A stretch of DNA of 64,000 bases from an uncultured Roseburia sp. (GCA_946002055.1 CAMFYL010000007.1:22549-86548), one strand, 5' to 3'. Counted from the stretch's first letter, positions 46,392 to 56,133 are shown. A program made the numbers and translations. Notes: generated by a model not told the origin, from the letters alone.

Positions 46392-46846
46392 TCACTTAAT
46401 ACCTGCAACATATTTTCAGGATCATCTGCCGCTTTCACCTTATCATTTGCTTTCACAATGATTCCCTGCTCATCAATGAGATATGTCGTTCTTACAACGC
46501 CCATAGAGACTTTGCCGTAATTCTTCTTTTCTTTCCACACATCATAGGCCTCAATGACTGTGCGCTCCGGGTCTGCTAAAAGCGTAAATGCCAGCCCATA
46601 CTTTTCCTCAAACTTCTTATGAGATGCCACAGAATCTTTACTTATACCCAGGATGACTGCTCCCTTCTCAACAAACTGTGGATATCTTTCAGAAAATCCG
46701 CAGGCCTGCTTGGCGCAACCCGGTGTGTTGTCCTTGGGATAAAAATACAGGATTACTTTTTTGCCAATATAGTCACTTAATTTATGCAACTCTCCGTTCT
46801 GATCCGGCAATGTAAAATCCGGTGCCTTTGTTCCTACTTCTAACAT
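46388..46846 (-). CDS. bcp: Thioredoxin-dependent peroxiredoxin Bcp
   Basis: Thiol peroxidase of 152 residues (atypical 2-Cys). The peroxidatic and resolving cysteines are in [15 protein letters not shown], five residues apart, and the N-terminal [18 protein letters not shown] is the family start. It reduces peroxides with thioredoxin in the cytosol. AAGGAGGAAT precedes the ATG. Confidence 0.94.
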   Translation of the reverse strand: MLEVGTKAPDFTLPDQNGELHKLSDYIGKKVILYFYPKDNTPGCAKQACGFSERYPQFVEKGAVILGISKDSVASHKKFEEKYGLAFTLLADPERTVIEAYDVWKEKKNYGKVSMGVVRTTYLIDEQGIIVKANDKVKAADDPENMLQVLSE

Positions 46847-46896
46847 ATTTATTCCTCCTTCAAAAGATTATTTTATTCTCGCATCCATCGAACCTG

Positions 46897-48294
46897 TTAA
46901 TTCATTGCTCCCATAATATCTTTGTAACTCACTAAAGTTACATTACCCATTTCTTCAGCCTTTTCCATACATCTCTTTGTAAACCCGGTTTTAGAAAACA
47001 GATAATAATAAACTTTTGAATAACGGAACAATGTACTTCTATCCACTATTTTTTCAAGAACATCAAGATCAACATTTTCGTTTCTCCATTTACATTCTGC
47101 AAAAAGAACTGTTTTATCATCTTGCTCTCCCATTATATCTATCTCCGCCTGGCACTTGTTTACGGAATCATTTCCCCACCAGCGGCCAAGTGATACAAAC
47201 TCGATAGGGGAGTTGCCCGCAAGAAGCTGTTTCCATAAATATTGTGTACAGATATCTTCAAACACTCTTCCCATATAGTCACTAAGTTGTTTTTCTATTT
47301 TTTTATATACTAAGTCTGTTGCGCCCCTCACAATAATCGAATTATTATCTACAACAAATCGATACCAGAAATTGAACATATTATCTTCGATAGAATATAT
47401 TGATTTCTTTGAATCCTTCTCTCCATAAGGTGTTTCCCTTTTTATAATTCCAAGGTTAATTAGATTCTTCAAGTATCTCGAGCATACATTGGTGTTTTCT
47501 CCAACCTTTGTTGAAATCTCAGACATACGAGAATGCCCTGTTGCAATTGCTGTAATAATAGCAGTGTAAATTGCCGGTTCTCTTACTTCTTGCTTTAAAA
47601 GATTAACCGGCTCTTCATACAAGAAAGACATTGGATTTAAAAAGGTATTCTTAATATTGTCCTCAACGCTTAAGTTATCATTCATTTGCAAAAGATACTG
47701 AGGTGTACCTCCCGCAATCCCATACATCAATGCCTTATCCTCATCCGACAATTTCTTAAAACACTTGCAGCTCTCCTCAAAATCAAAAGGCATAATTTTC
47801 ATTTGTGCGGTTCTTCTTCCATAGAGTGGCGCCTTATATGCAAGTACATGATCTTCCATATATGACATAGATGATCCACATAGAATAAGCATCAATTTAG
47901 ATGTATCCTTATATTTATCAATCAGTAATTGCAATGTAGAAGCCAAGCTCTTTGATCCTCTTGCAACATAGGGATACTCATCTATTGTTAAAATCACACG
48001 CTGTTTCTCTGCTATTTTGAATACATATTCAAGGGCTGCTTGATATGATGCAAAGCAAGTATCTGTCTGAATACCTTTGCTATATTCCATAATACCCTTA
48101 CTTAAGTTTTCCAGATTCTGTCTCTCATTGCTTTCTACACCCATAAAGTAAATGGATTCTTTACCATCAACAAAATGGTTTATTAGAGCTGTTTTTCCTA
48201 CACGACGACGTCCATATATAACAACAAACTCAAATTTATCAGATTTATATAATTTATCTAATACACTTAACTCTATATCTCTTCCAATAAACAT
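46897..48294 (-). CDS. ATPase with C-terminal DUF234 nuclease-like domain
   Basis: AAA-type ATPase of 465 residues. Walker A is YGRRRVGKTALINHF, Walker B is VILTIDEYPYVAR, and a winged-helix part follows (residues about 250-310). The C-terminal DUF234 domain has a PD-(D/E)xK-like core (QAEIDIMG then LFAECKWRNE), so nuclease activity is possible. The biological role of this family is unclear. GGAGG precedes the ATG, and a sigma-A promoter with an inverted repeat over the -35 lies upstream. Confidence 0.85.
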   Translation of the reverse strand: MFIGRDIELSVLDKLYKSDKFEFVVIYGRRRVGKTALINHFVDGKESIYFMGVESNERQNLENLSKGIMEYSKGIQTDTCFASYQAALEYVFKIAEKQRVILTIDEYPYVARGSKSLASTLQLLIDKYKDTSKLMLILCGSSMSYMEDHVLAYKAPLYGRRTAQMKIMPFDFEESCKCFKKLSDEDKALMYGIAGGTPQYLLQMNDNLSVEDNIKNTFLNPMSFLYEEPVNLLKQEVREPAIYTAIITAIATGHSRMSEISTKVGENTNVCSRYLKNLINLGIIKRETPYGEKDSKKSIYSIEDNMFNFWYRFVVDNNSIIVRGATDLVYKKIEKQLSDYMGRVFEDICTQYLWKQLLAGNSPIEFVSLGRWWGNDSVNKCQAEIDIMGEQDDKTVLFAECKWRNENVDLDVLEKIVDRSTLFRYSKVYYYLFSKTGFTKRCMEKAEEMGNVTLVSYKDIMGAMN

Positions 48295-48320
48295 AGCAAT
48301 ACCTCCATTTCTATTATTTA

Positions 48321-48349
48321 ACTATACTTCTATTTCTTTAATAGGTCAA
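48321..48349 (-). promoter_or_regulatory. Sigma-A promoter of the DUF234 ATPase gene with possible operator
   Basis: On the minus strand TTGACC, 17 bases, TATAGT. An inverted repeat GTCAA-N6-TTGAC (48345-48360) covers the -35, a possible operator. Confidence 0.65.
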
Positions 48350-48414
48350 GTATAGTTGACTAAAGTACGATTGACTAATTTTGTTTTGACCAACACACTA
48401 TTATTGTATTAAAA

Positions 48415-48480
48415 AAATCCGCCTAGGAATATCAAATCTGTGACGGCAATTTCACCTTCTTAACATTCCCAAGCGGATTT
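48415..48480 (-). terminator. Probable terminator of the REC-HD-GYP gene
   Basis: Arms of 16 bases (AAATCCGCCTAGGAAT and its near complement) pair with two G-U pairs across a 34-base loop that itself contains GTGA/TCAC. On the minus strand the second arm runs into TTTTTTT. The long loop is unusual for an intrinsic terminator. Confidence 0.6.
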
Positions 48481-48529
48481 ATTGCGTTGTAATCAAATCG
48501 GACTCAAATAATAAAAACATATAATGTCC

Positions 48530-49912
48530 CTACTCATGCATCTGATAGTTGGTATCCTCCTCCATCATAGCAAGCATATAATCTGCAATAACAGGATCAA
48601 ACTGTGTTCCTTTGCCCTTCACAATCTCCTCTTTTACCACGTCCTGTGGAAGAATATCTCGATAACTTCGTTTGGAAGTCATAGTGTCATATGCATCTGC
48701 AACACAAATGATGCGGGCAATTTCCGGTATATTGTCTCCGGCTAGTCCATCTGGGTACCCACTGCCATCATACATTTCGTGGTGCCAGTTTGCACCAATA
48801 GAAATTCCAGGCATTTCCGAAATATTTTCTAGTATCTCAGCACCGATTTTTGGATGGTCTTTCACCATCTGATACTCTTCATCTGTCAGTTTTCCCGGCT
48901 TGTTGATAATATAATCGGGAATTCCGATTTTACCAATATCGTGCAACAAACCGATATAGTAAATGTCGTTCATCTCCTGGGTGCTCTTCCCCATACGTCT
49001 GGCAAGCTCCCGGGAATATGAAGCCACGCGGGTGGAATGTCCTTTGGTATAAGCGTCCTTTGCATCAATGGCACCGGCAAGGGCCATCATAATCTGTGTG
49101 GAAAGATTCGTAATCTTACGATTGCTCTCTCTTAGTTCCGTTGTTTTCCGATCCACCTCAAGTTGCAAAGATTGCTGATAATGATACAACTCCAAAATAC
49201 GGCTGATTCTTTGAATAACCACTTCCGGAATAAAGGGCTTCTGGATGAAATCGATTGCGCCGGCTTTAAAGATCTCCGCTTCGGTTTCTCTCTCATTGTC
49301 TGCCGTCAAAAAGATTACCGGAATATCCACCAAGTTTTCCATACTTCGTATTTTTTCAAGGACTTCTAATCCATTCATCTCCGGCATGTGCAAATCAAGA
49401 AGAATCATATCCGGCGTCTGGTCCTGAAGAAATGCAATTGCCTCAGCACCTGACGAAACGCTGACAACATCGTATCGAATTCCAAGAAGCTTTTTCACCA
49501 GCATCAAATTCATCATATCGTCGTCAACAACTAAAATACGATCCTTCTTCTCTATCTGAAAAGCTTTCTTGACTCTTTCAAGAAGTTCTGTCGGGAAAAA
49601 TGGTTTTTTTATAAAATCCAAAGCTCCAAGGCGGGTGGCTTCTACAGCATCTGCCCTCATTCCGGATGCTGTCAAAATGATGACCTTGACATCCGCTATG
49701 GATGCGTCCTGTCTGATTTCACGCAGCACCTCCATGCCACTCACCTCCGGCATGTATAAATCCAGAAGGACCAAATCAATCATTTTCTCCCGTAATACGG
49801 ACATTCCTTCATCACCTGACTGTGCACAAATTACATTATAATCATTTTCTAAAATGTGCGTTGCCATTTTTAAATTCATAACATCATCATCAATAACCAG
49901 TATTGTTTTCAT
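48530..49912 (-). CDS. Response regulator with two receiver domains and HD-GYP output
   Basis: Protein of 460 residues: receiver 1 (residues 1-120, Asp in LVLLDLYMPEVSG), receiver 2 (125-240, Asp in MILLDLHMPEMNG), a short helix, then an HD-GYP domain (275-450) with HSTRVASYSRELA, LLHDIGKIGIPD and HHEMYDGSGYPDGLAG. HD-GYP proteins degrade cyclic di-GMP, so it may lower c-di-GMP in answer to the adjacent hybrid kinase. The GYP motif reads GYP within SGYPDG, intact. It lies 26 bases after the kinase gene, likely one operon. Confidence 0.92.
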   Translation of the reverse strand: MKTILVIDDDVMNLKMATHILENDYNVICAQSGDEGMSVLREKMIDLVLLDLYMPEVSGMEVLREIRQDASIADVKVIILTASGMRADAVEATRLGALDFIKKPFFPTELLERVKKAFQIEKKDRILVVDDDMMNLMLVKKLLGIRYDVVSVSSGAEAIAFLQDQTPDMILLDLHMPEMNGLEVLEKIRSMENLVDIPVIFLTADNERETEAEIFKAGAIDFIQKPFIPEVVIQRISRILELYHYQQSLQLEVDRKTTELRESNRKITNLSTQIMMALAGAIDAKDAYTKGHSTRVASYSRELARRMGKSTQEMNDIYYIGLLHDIGKIGIPDYIINKPGKLTDEEYQMVKDHPKIGAEILENISEMPGISIGANWHHEMYDGSGYPDGLAGDNIPEIARIICVADAYDTMTSKRSYRDILPQDVVKEEIVKGKGTQFDPVIADYMLAMMEEDTNYQMHE

Positions 49913-49938
49913 ACTTTTTCCCTATCCTTGTTCTCGTT

Positions 49939-52551
49939 TTACTGTAGTACCTTCTGTAAGCTGTTCAATAGTTCCCTGTATTTTTCCATCACAGCCGGAT
50001 GATGAGACAATATATAACTCTCATCACCTTTCTTGGCCGCCATTTCCAGTGCCTTTGCTTCCTCAGACAGAGGAACGGCTCCAATGGTATGTGATGTACT
50101 TTTTAGCGAATGAACAACCGTCTCATAGTTATTCCAATCCTTCTCTGCAAGGAATTGGTTTCCTTTTTGCGTCTTGTCAGCTTTCAGGTATTCCTGTATC
50201 ATCTCAACATAGAATTCTTCATCGTTCATACAGTATGAAAGTCCAATCTCTACATCCAGCCCTTCCAATTTTTTCAGTTGTTGCATAAGTCCCTGCTCTT
50301 CTACCGTCGAGCAAGTATCCTCCTGCGCTTGGGGTGTCATCATTTCACAAATACGTTCTTTTGGTAAGTAGTTCAGAAGCATTTGCCGCAATTCTATTTC
50401 CCGAATTGGCTTTGTCAGATAGTCCGTAAATCCCGCTTCCAGGTATTCTTCTTTTGCCCCTACAATGGCATTTGCCGTCAACATGATTATCGGTGTTTCT
50501 TGATTGATGTTATCCGAAAGCATTCTCATATTCTGCAGTGTCTCAATTCCATCCATTTCCGGCATCATATGATCCAGGAAAATGACATCATATGTATGAG
50601 CCCTTACACATTCCAGGCATTCTTTTCCGCTAAGGGCTGTATCAATCTGAATGCTTGTATCTTTCAGTAGACCCTGTACCACCTTTAAGTTCATTTCCAC
50701 ATCATCTACCACAAGAATCTTTGCATCAGGTGCCATAAAAGAACAATTGTCATTCTCCGAAGTATTCAAATACTGCTGATAGCGTTTGTCAAAAGAACCC
50801 ATAGGTCTTTTATCAACGATTACTTGTGGAATAATTGCCGTAAAGCAAGAACCTTTCCCATAGCTACTTTCCACAAAAAGCTCACCGCCCATCAAATCTA
50901 CCAAATGCTTTGTAAGGTTAAGTCCCAGCCCTGTTCCTTCAATGTTTCGATTACGTTTTTCCTCCAGCCGAGTGAATGATTCAAACAGTTTCCCCAGATC
51001 CTCTTCTTTAATACCAATTCCGGTATCCGTAACAGATAGGATAAGTTGAATTTGTTCGCTGGTTATTTCCTTATAATCCAAACGGAAGGTAATTGTTCCC
51101 TTCTTAGTGTACTTCACAGCGTTGGATAGGAAGTTATTGATAATTTGTCGAATACGAGTTTCATCCCCATACAATCCGGAAGGGAGTTGCTCATTGATTT
51201 GCATCTCAAAAGCAATCTGCTTGCTTTCCAGTTTCGCTCTTGTTATGTTATAACAGTCATTTAATACAGAAAACAATTGGTATTTTGTGGGAAGAATCTC
51301 CAGTTTTCCGGACTCTATCTTGGAAATATCCAAAATATCATTAACAATGGACAACAGTGACTGCCCTGCACTCTGAATGTTTTTTGCATATTCCCTTAAT
51401 TCCTCATCTCGGCATTCTTTTAAGAGCATGCTGTCCATGCCCAAAATGCCATTGATTGGCGTACGTATTTCATGGGACATATTGGCAAGGAACTGGCTTT
51501 TTGCCTCGTTTGCTTTCACAAGTTCGCGCAACATGTTTTTTTCTTTGGTTAAGTCGTACACAAAGCAGACGGTGCAATAAGGGTCATCATGAGAATCCTT
51601 TGCAACCGAAAAATTTAACGAGCAATTGGCCTCTCCATGCACAGATACCATCTCCGCGACGCCCTTGTTGTCTTGTATGATTGTCCTCCACAACTCCTCC
51701 GTTTCTTCCTCTGAATTTTGAAACAGTTGGGATAATGTCTGATTTTCTATCTTTTCAATTCCCAAAAGTTCCTGACCATATTTATTTGCCAGAACCAGTC
51801 GAAACTCCTCATCAAAAATCAGGATTGCCGTGTTGGCAGAATCAAAAATGTATTGACTTAAATTCCCCACTGTAATGCTGAAAGCATTATATTTTGTTCC
51901 CCAAAACCATGTAATCATATATGTTAAGAACATTCCATAGGCAGAACTTGGGAAAGAGGGTTTACCTAGCATTGGCAATATGGTATCCGGAATAATCGAG
52001 CCCAGGATTGCAATATTCGAAAGAATAATCACACGAGCATAATGTGCCTGCCGTGTCCGTTTTTCTTTCCGTACCCAAATTACAGCAATTCCAATTAAGG
52101 TTATTGCAATAAACGCCAAGAAAAAACTATGGATTGTTCTTCCTATACTATCCACGGAATAATAACACATTCTTCCATCTATCCGCACATAGCGATGAGC
52201 ATCCGGTATGAAAAAATATAGATCTATCATTGCAAAAAATCCAAAAGCAGTGGCATACCCGCGATACAGCCATTTCGGAAGACGTATCATATAGACAGTC
52301 ATCAGCGCCTCTGTCATCATAAATCCCACAACACCAATCAACCCAATCGCCCGGAATACGGCTGCACTTTCTGCTGTCTCAGTAAAGCCCATAATCCCAT
52401 ATCCACTGCTCCATAAAGTCCCAAAAAAGCTCATCACAAGCATATAGTATCGCAAATATCCACAGTTCTTTTCTCGAACAAAAAAACTGATTCCACAGAT
52501 TGCAATGATTGTACCAAACACTACTGCAAGGCAATTAACCAATATTCCCAT
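49939..52551 (-). CDS. Hybrid sensor histidine kinase with receiver and HPt domains
   Basis: Membrane kinase of 870 residues. About seven hydrophobic segments in residues 1-225 form an integral sensor; a PAS region follows (230-340), then HisKA with His360 in NMSHEIRTPINGILG, the ATPase domain (NNFLSNAVKYTKKG, GTGLGLNLTKHLVDLMGG), a receiver (about 605-725, FLDHMMPEMDG) and an HPt domain with His in VVHSLKSTSHTIGA. The HPt could pass phosphate to the receiver domains of the following gene. Signal unknown. GGAGGACATACA precedes the ATG. Confidence 0.93.
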   Translation of the reverse strand: MGILVNCLAVVFGTIIAICGISFFVREKNCGYLRYYMLVMSFFGTLWSSGYGIMGFTETAESAAVFRAIGLIGVVGFMMTEALMTVYMIRLPKWLYRGYATAFGFFAMIDLYFFIPDAHRYVRIDGRMCYYSVDSIGRTIHSFFLAFIAITLIGIAVIWVRKEKRTRQAHYARVIILSNIAILGSIIPDTILPMLGKPSFPSSAYGMFLTYMITWFWGTKYNAFSITVGNLSQYIFDSANTAILIFDEEFRLVLANKYGQELLGIEKIENQTLSQLFQNSEEETEELWRTIIQDNKGVAEMVSVHGEANCSLNFSVAKDSHDDPYCTVCFVYDLTKEKNMLRELVKANEAKSQFLANMSHEIRTPINGILGMDSMLLKECRDEELREYAKNIQSAGQSLLSIVNDILDISKIESGKLEILPTKYQLFSVLNDCYNITRAKLESKQIAFEMQINEQLPSGLYGDETRIRQIINNFLSNAVKYTKKGTITFRLDYKEITSEQIQLILSVTDTGIGIKEEDLGKLFESFTRLEEKRNRNIEGTGLGLNLTKHLVDLMGGELFVESSYGKGSCFTAIIPQVIVDKRPMGSFDKRYQQYLNTSENDNCSFMAPDAKILVVDDVEMNLKVVQGLLKDTSIQIDTALSGKECLECVRAHTYDVIFLDHMMPEMDGIETLQNMRMLSDNINQETPIIMLTANAIVGAKEEYLEAGFTDYLTKPIREIELRQMLLNYLPKERICEMMTPQAQEDTCSTVEEQGLMQQLKKLEGLDVEIGLSYCMNDEEFYVEMIQEYLKADKTQKGNQFLAEKDWNNYETVVHSLKSTSHTIGAVPLSEEAKALEMAAKKGDESYILSHHPAVMEKYRELLNSLQKVLQ

Positions 52552-52602
52552 TGTATGTCCTCCTCACTCGCATGATTCGAAAATGTCGAATCCCTTTCTG
52601 TA

Positions 52603-52631
52603 AGTATACATTCGCTGGATCTTATTCGCAA
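52603..52631 (-). promoter_or_regulatory. Sigma-A promoter of the kinase/HD-GYP operon
   Basis: On the minus strand TTGCGA, 17 bases, TATACT, about 50 bases before the kinase start. Confidence 0.65.
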
Positions 52632-52786
52632 TATTGAACTTTATTTCCTGAACTGTTACAAACAGAAAGGACGAATGCTCAAATGCCTTCGTCCCCAAAA
52701 CGGTTATATATTTAGTATAAATTGTTGTAAAATTGCAACGAAAACATCTACAAGTTTAGTTAATTGTGCATTTCAGCAAATACATA

Positions 52787-53569
52787 CTATTTGTAATCTT
52801 TGTTTTTGAGCGATGTACCGACAAACGGTATCGTTGCAAATTCCCGAGGGTTACTACGTATAACGTAATCGATATAATTAGCCACCATCAATGCGTAAGC
52901 ATAGTACCCCATCGGGTTCGGATGGAAGCCCAGCCCGAACGACTTACGCATTTCGGCATCGTATACAGGCGCATGCGCAGTCATATCCAGCAAGTACGTA
53001 AAGTCAAACATATCGCACAATTTGGCAAGTTCGCTTGCGATATAACGAATATCTTTATCGCAAGCTTCACCGCGAAGTTGCGGAGTAACAACAAAAATAC
53101 GCGCATTTGGCTCGATCGTTTTAAGTTTGCAAACGATTTTGCCCATATTGCCGAAGAACGTATCGGCGTTATCCTGCGGACATTCTGCGTTAACGTCCTT
53201 GACGCTTCCCAACGGATGTCCACAGACAAACGAATCGTTGTTGCCCAGCGCAATGATATACGCTTGATTCCATTGCCAAAATCCGTTTGCATCCGCCCAA
53301 CTTTGCATATACTCGCGCGCGGTCATTCCGCCGCGAGAATAATTGTTGTACTTCGTCCCCGTAATGCGCTCCAAAACAGCGGGCCACGAATACTCGTACA
53401 TATCGGTATAAACTATGTTGCCGTTTTCGTCGTGGCTTTCGAACTCACCCGACGCCAAAGAATCCCCTATCACTCCTATTTGTTTGAATATGCCTGCAAA
53501 ACCGCACGTTTCCTTGATAATATCCAACGGCTGTTCGTTTGCGCCGAGTTCAAAACGTTTGTTATCCAT
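52787..53569 (-). CDS. SGNH/GDSL-type esterase
   Basis: Hydrolase of 260 residues of the SGNH superfamily: block I GVIGDSLASGEF (catalytic Ser), block II Gly in YSRGGMTA, block III Asn in ALGNNDSFV, and block V His in GLGFHPNPMGY. No signal peptide, so cytosolic. Probably removes acyl groups from a sugar or similar compound taken up by the transporter encoded 2 bases upstream. Codons are rich in CpG, unlike the flanking genes. Lies at the end of the three-gene unit. Confidence 0.85.
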   Translation of the reverse strand: MDNKRFELGANEQPLDIIKETCGFAGIFKQIGVIGDSLASGEFESHDENGNIVYTDMYEYSWPAVLERITGTKYNNYSRGGMTAREYMQSWADANGFWQWNQAYIIALGNNDSFVCGHPLGSVKDVNAECPQDNADTFFGNMGKIVCKLKTIEPNARIFVVTPQLRGEACDKDIRYIASELAKLCDMFDFTYLLDMTAHAPVYDAEMRKSFGLGFHPNPMGYYAYALMVANYIDYVIRSNPREFATIPFVGTSLKNKDYK

Positions 53570-53571
53570 TT

Positions 53572-55011
53572 TTATTCACCGTCCTGTGTTTCTTCTTTAA
53601 TTTTTTTAGGCTTATCCCATTCCGTACCCGTTACCGTTTTAAGATCCAGCCCGCGAGTTTCGCCGACAAACAGCCACATTATTACGATTGCGCCCACAAG
53701 CCCCGGCACAGTCAAACCCAAGTACATATAGCCGAACATCTTTTCGGGAATGATAGGAAGCAGTATCATACTGATAACCGTTGCAAGTCCGCCCATAACT
53801 CCGTTAAGCAACGTGTTGATTACAGTTACGGACGAACGCAAGTTTGTAGGAGAAGACTCGGAGAACATTATTCCGCCGATAGTATCGCCCGCGCCCCAGT
53901 AACTGCCCATAAATCCGCCGATTGCAAAGCCTGTCAAATACGGAGTCCACTTGAACATACCGCTTAAAATAAACAGCAAATAGCACGCCAACGCCGAACA
54001 AGACATCGCAATTATAGTTATTTTGCGCCCGAATTTGTCCGACACAAAACCCGATATCAACGTAAACAGCGCGTTGCCTACGGGATACAAGAATAGAGCA
54101 AGAGTTATTTCTTCTTCCGTCATCAAAGCAGACTTTGCCATAACCGTACTGTACGTTGCCGTGGCTAACGAAGCAAGATAGAAACAACAGCAGGCGATGA
54201 TCAAAAAGCGTAATTGCCTGTGTTTGAATGCGAATTTTACAGCGATCAGAATTCCACCTTGAGCGTTTTGCTCGCACTCTTCCTTACTGCGTTGTTCGCG
54301 TTCTTCGATGGGAGTTTTTAAGTACTCTATTCTTTTTGTTAAAAACGCATTTGTTTCCTTTGCAAAAAGCAACGCGAAAAACGCCATTACAAAACCGATA
54401 ATTGCCGGAACTAAATATACAACATGCCAACGTTCGCTTACATTTTGCATAAGCGTAGCCCTAAGCAACGGAACAAGCAACGTACCCAGTATCGCCACCG
54501 CTTTTACGATTGCGTAGTTACGGGCGCGGGACTTTTCGTCGGAGCATTCCAGTATGTACACACATTGCATATCGTGCGACACCATAAAACTCATCAACGT
54601 GCTGCCTATCATGTAAACGTAGATATCCTTAGATAAATACACAAGGAACAGCCCTAACCCCATACATAACGTGTTAATAACCAAAAACGGCTTACGCCCG
54701 AATTTGTCCGCAAGGGGACGGTAGAAAATAATAAGCACCGTTACCGGATAGGAAATAAAACCTATGGCGGAAAAGAGCGATAATCCCGCGCCGTATTCCA
54801 TACCCATATTTTTTACGAAGAATTCCGTAACTATATTCGCCTGAAACTGAATGGATATAGTAGACGCTATTTCGTCCGTTATGTAGACGAGCGACAAAAT
54901 CATAAACAAGTAAATCAGATAAAACTTGTTGCTTCTTGCGCCCAACTGCTTTTCGCGGCGGATAAGTTCTTTGGCTTCGCGCGCCTGTAATCGTTCAACG
55001 TTTTTTGCCAT
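53572..55011 (-). CDS. MFS transporter, sugar-porter-like
   Basis: Membrane transporter of 479 residues with about 12 hydrophobic segments. Motif A occurs in both halves (ADKFGRKPFLV and SDKFGRKITIIA), and ETRGLDLKTV near the end resembles the sugar-porter PETKG region. The ATG at 55011 is preferred because AAAAGGAG lies upstream; an earlier in-frame start would fall within the regulator gene. It overlaps that gene by 17 bases. Substrate unknown; context with an esterase suggests an acylated carbohydrate. Confidence 0.85.
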   Translation of the reverse strand: MAKNVERLQAREAKELIRREKQLGARSNKFYLIYLFMILSLVYITDEIASTISIQFQANIVTEFFVKNMGMEYGAGLSLFSAIGFISYPVTVLIIFYRPLADKFGRKPFLVINTLCMGLGLFLVYLSKDIYVYMIGSTLMSFMVSHDMQCVYILECSDEKSRARNYAIVKAVAILGTLLVPLLRATLMQNVSERWHVVYLVPAIIGFVMAFFALLFAKETNAFLTKRIEYLKTPIEEREQRSKEECEQNAQGGILIAVKFAFKHRQLRFLIIACCCFYLASLATATYSTVMAKSALMTEEEITLALFLYPVGNALFTLISGFVSDKFGRKITIIAMSCSALACYLLFILSGMFKWTPYLTGFAIGGFMGSYWGAGDTIGGIMFSESSPTNLRSSVTVINTLLNGVMGGLATVISMILLPIIPEKMFGYMYLGLTVPGLVGAIVIMWLFVGETRGLDLKTVTGTEWDKPKKIKEETQDGE

Positions 55012-55861
55012 TTTGAGTTTTCTCCTTTTGAAAATTGTAAACAAGAAAATTCTTGGTCATCTCGTCGGTAATGCCGTAGCGCTCCGCCAAATTGTGTATG
55101 GCTTGCAAAAAATCCGCACCGGAGCAACCCTTGGACAACAGGTTTTCTTTTTCGATAAGTTTATTCCAAAAAACATTCAAAACAATTTCGTCGGTGGCAA
55201 GAGAAACAACCGAATGATTGCGCGTATGCACGTAAACGTTGCGATCGCCCTCTTCGCCGATTAAGCACTCTCCGCCGTCGATTATGATTGTTGTTCTGCG
55301 GTAGGGAAACAGAGTTGAAACGTCGTTGATATTGTACGAATACACTGTTGCGCCGACGACCGAAATACTTTCGAAGGTAAAAATATGCACCTTTACTCCG
55401 CGAGATATTGCGTTTTCGATATTACTACGCAGCACTTCGAACGACTCCCGCCAAATGGACAGCGAAATTTCCGCTTGCGCACTGTCGATAAGTTCCTTTG
55501 CCTTGGCAACGTATTTTTCTTCGCCCACTATATTCATTACGTAATCGACGTCGGCATTTTCCGTTGCGAGTTGTTGAAGTTCGCGTTCGGCACAGGCAAT
55601 ATTCTTTTCGTTTTCTTCCTTAATGCTGCGGATAAGGTCTTGATACTCGACAGGCTTGTAAAAATTAGGTTCTCCGTCTATACGGATGACCGCGCCCTTT
55701 GCAATCAAACGATTGATGACCTCATAAACCAACGAACGCGCAACGCCGGACAATTTGGCGATTTCGTAGCCGTTTAGCACTTTGTGTTTTATCAACGTGC
55801 CGTATACTTTTGCCTCGTTAGATGAAAAACCGAGTTTTTCCAAAAATTCAAAACTATTCAT
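54995..55861 (-). CDS. TrmB-family transcriptional regulator
   Basis: Regulator of 288 residues: N-terminal winged helix (LEKLGFSSNEAKVYGTLIK, NGYEIAKLSGVARSLVYEVI), a helical linker, and a C-terminal effector domain (SAQAEISLSIWRESFEVLRS, then VVGATVYSYN). TrmB proteins mainly control sugar uptake and are best known in archaea, with scattered bacterial members. The ATG at 55861 is used; its ribosome site is weak (GGGGTAT). It is first in the operon with the transporter and esterase and likely controls them and itself. Confidence 0.87.
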   Translation of the reverse strand: MNSFEFLEKLGFSSNEAKVYGTLIKHKVLNGYEIAKLSGVARSLVYEVINRLIAKGAVIRIDGEPNFYKPVEYQDLIRSIKEENEKNIACAERELQQLATENADVDYVMNIVGEEKYVAKAKELIDSAQAEISLSIWRESFEVLRSNIENAISRGVKVHIFTFESISVVGATVYSYNINDVSTLFPYRRTTIIIDGGECLIGEEGDRNVYVHTRNHSVVSLATDEIVLNVFWNKLIEKENLLSKGCSGADFLQAIHNLAERYGITDEMTKNFLVYNFQKEKTQNGKKR

Positions 55862-55883
55862 AGTAGTTATACCCCACACCACT

Positions 55884-55911
55884 ATTGTAATGCAAATCTT
55901 TCCGTTGTCAA
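55884..55911 (-). promoter_or_regulatory. Sigma-A promoter of the TrmB-MFS-esterase unit
   Basis: On the minus strand TTGACA, 16 bases, TACAAT, ending 22 bases before the ATG, so the leader is very short. Between promoter and start an ATAGT/ACTAT pair could be part of an operator. Confidence 0.7.
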
Positions 55912-56029
55912 TCTCTTTTTAAAATTATTGTTTCATCAATGCAATCCTCAACTATATGGAATGTCTCCAGATACTTATCAATTATTTCCTTATAAACCAC
56001 TTTATATCTGCTTAAAATGGTGCACAAAA

Positions 56030-56059
56030 AAGGCATCAGCCGATTATGACCAATGCCTT
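56030..56059 (-). terminator. Terminator of the DUF4143 ATPase gene
   Basis: 7-bp outer stem (AAGGCAT with ATGCCTT on the plus strand) with an inner TCA/TGA pair, followed on the minus strand by TTTTTTG. It lies 75 bases after the stop. Confidence 0.65.
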
Positions 56060-56088
56060 ATACGTTATCCTTTATTTGGTTCGCTTCG

Positions 56089-56133
56089 TTCTATTAGCCA
56101 ATTTCTTATTTTTTTCATTTTTGGCTAATAGAA
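56089..56133. repeat. Inverted repeat, copy downstream of the ATPase gene
   Basis: 13-bp perfect arms (TTCTATTAGCCAA at 56089-56101, complement at 56121-56133) around 19 T-rich bases. The right arm touches the stop codon of the ATPase gene. The same sequence recurs at 57369-57415 on the other side of the gene. Confidence 0.88.
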
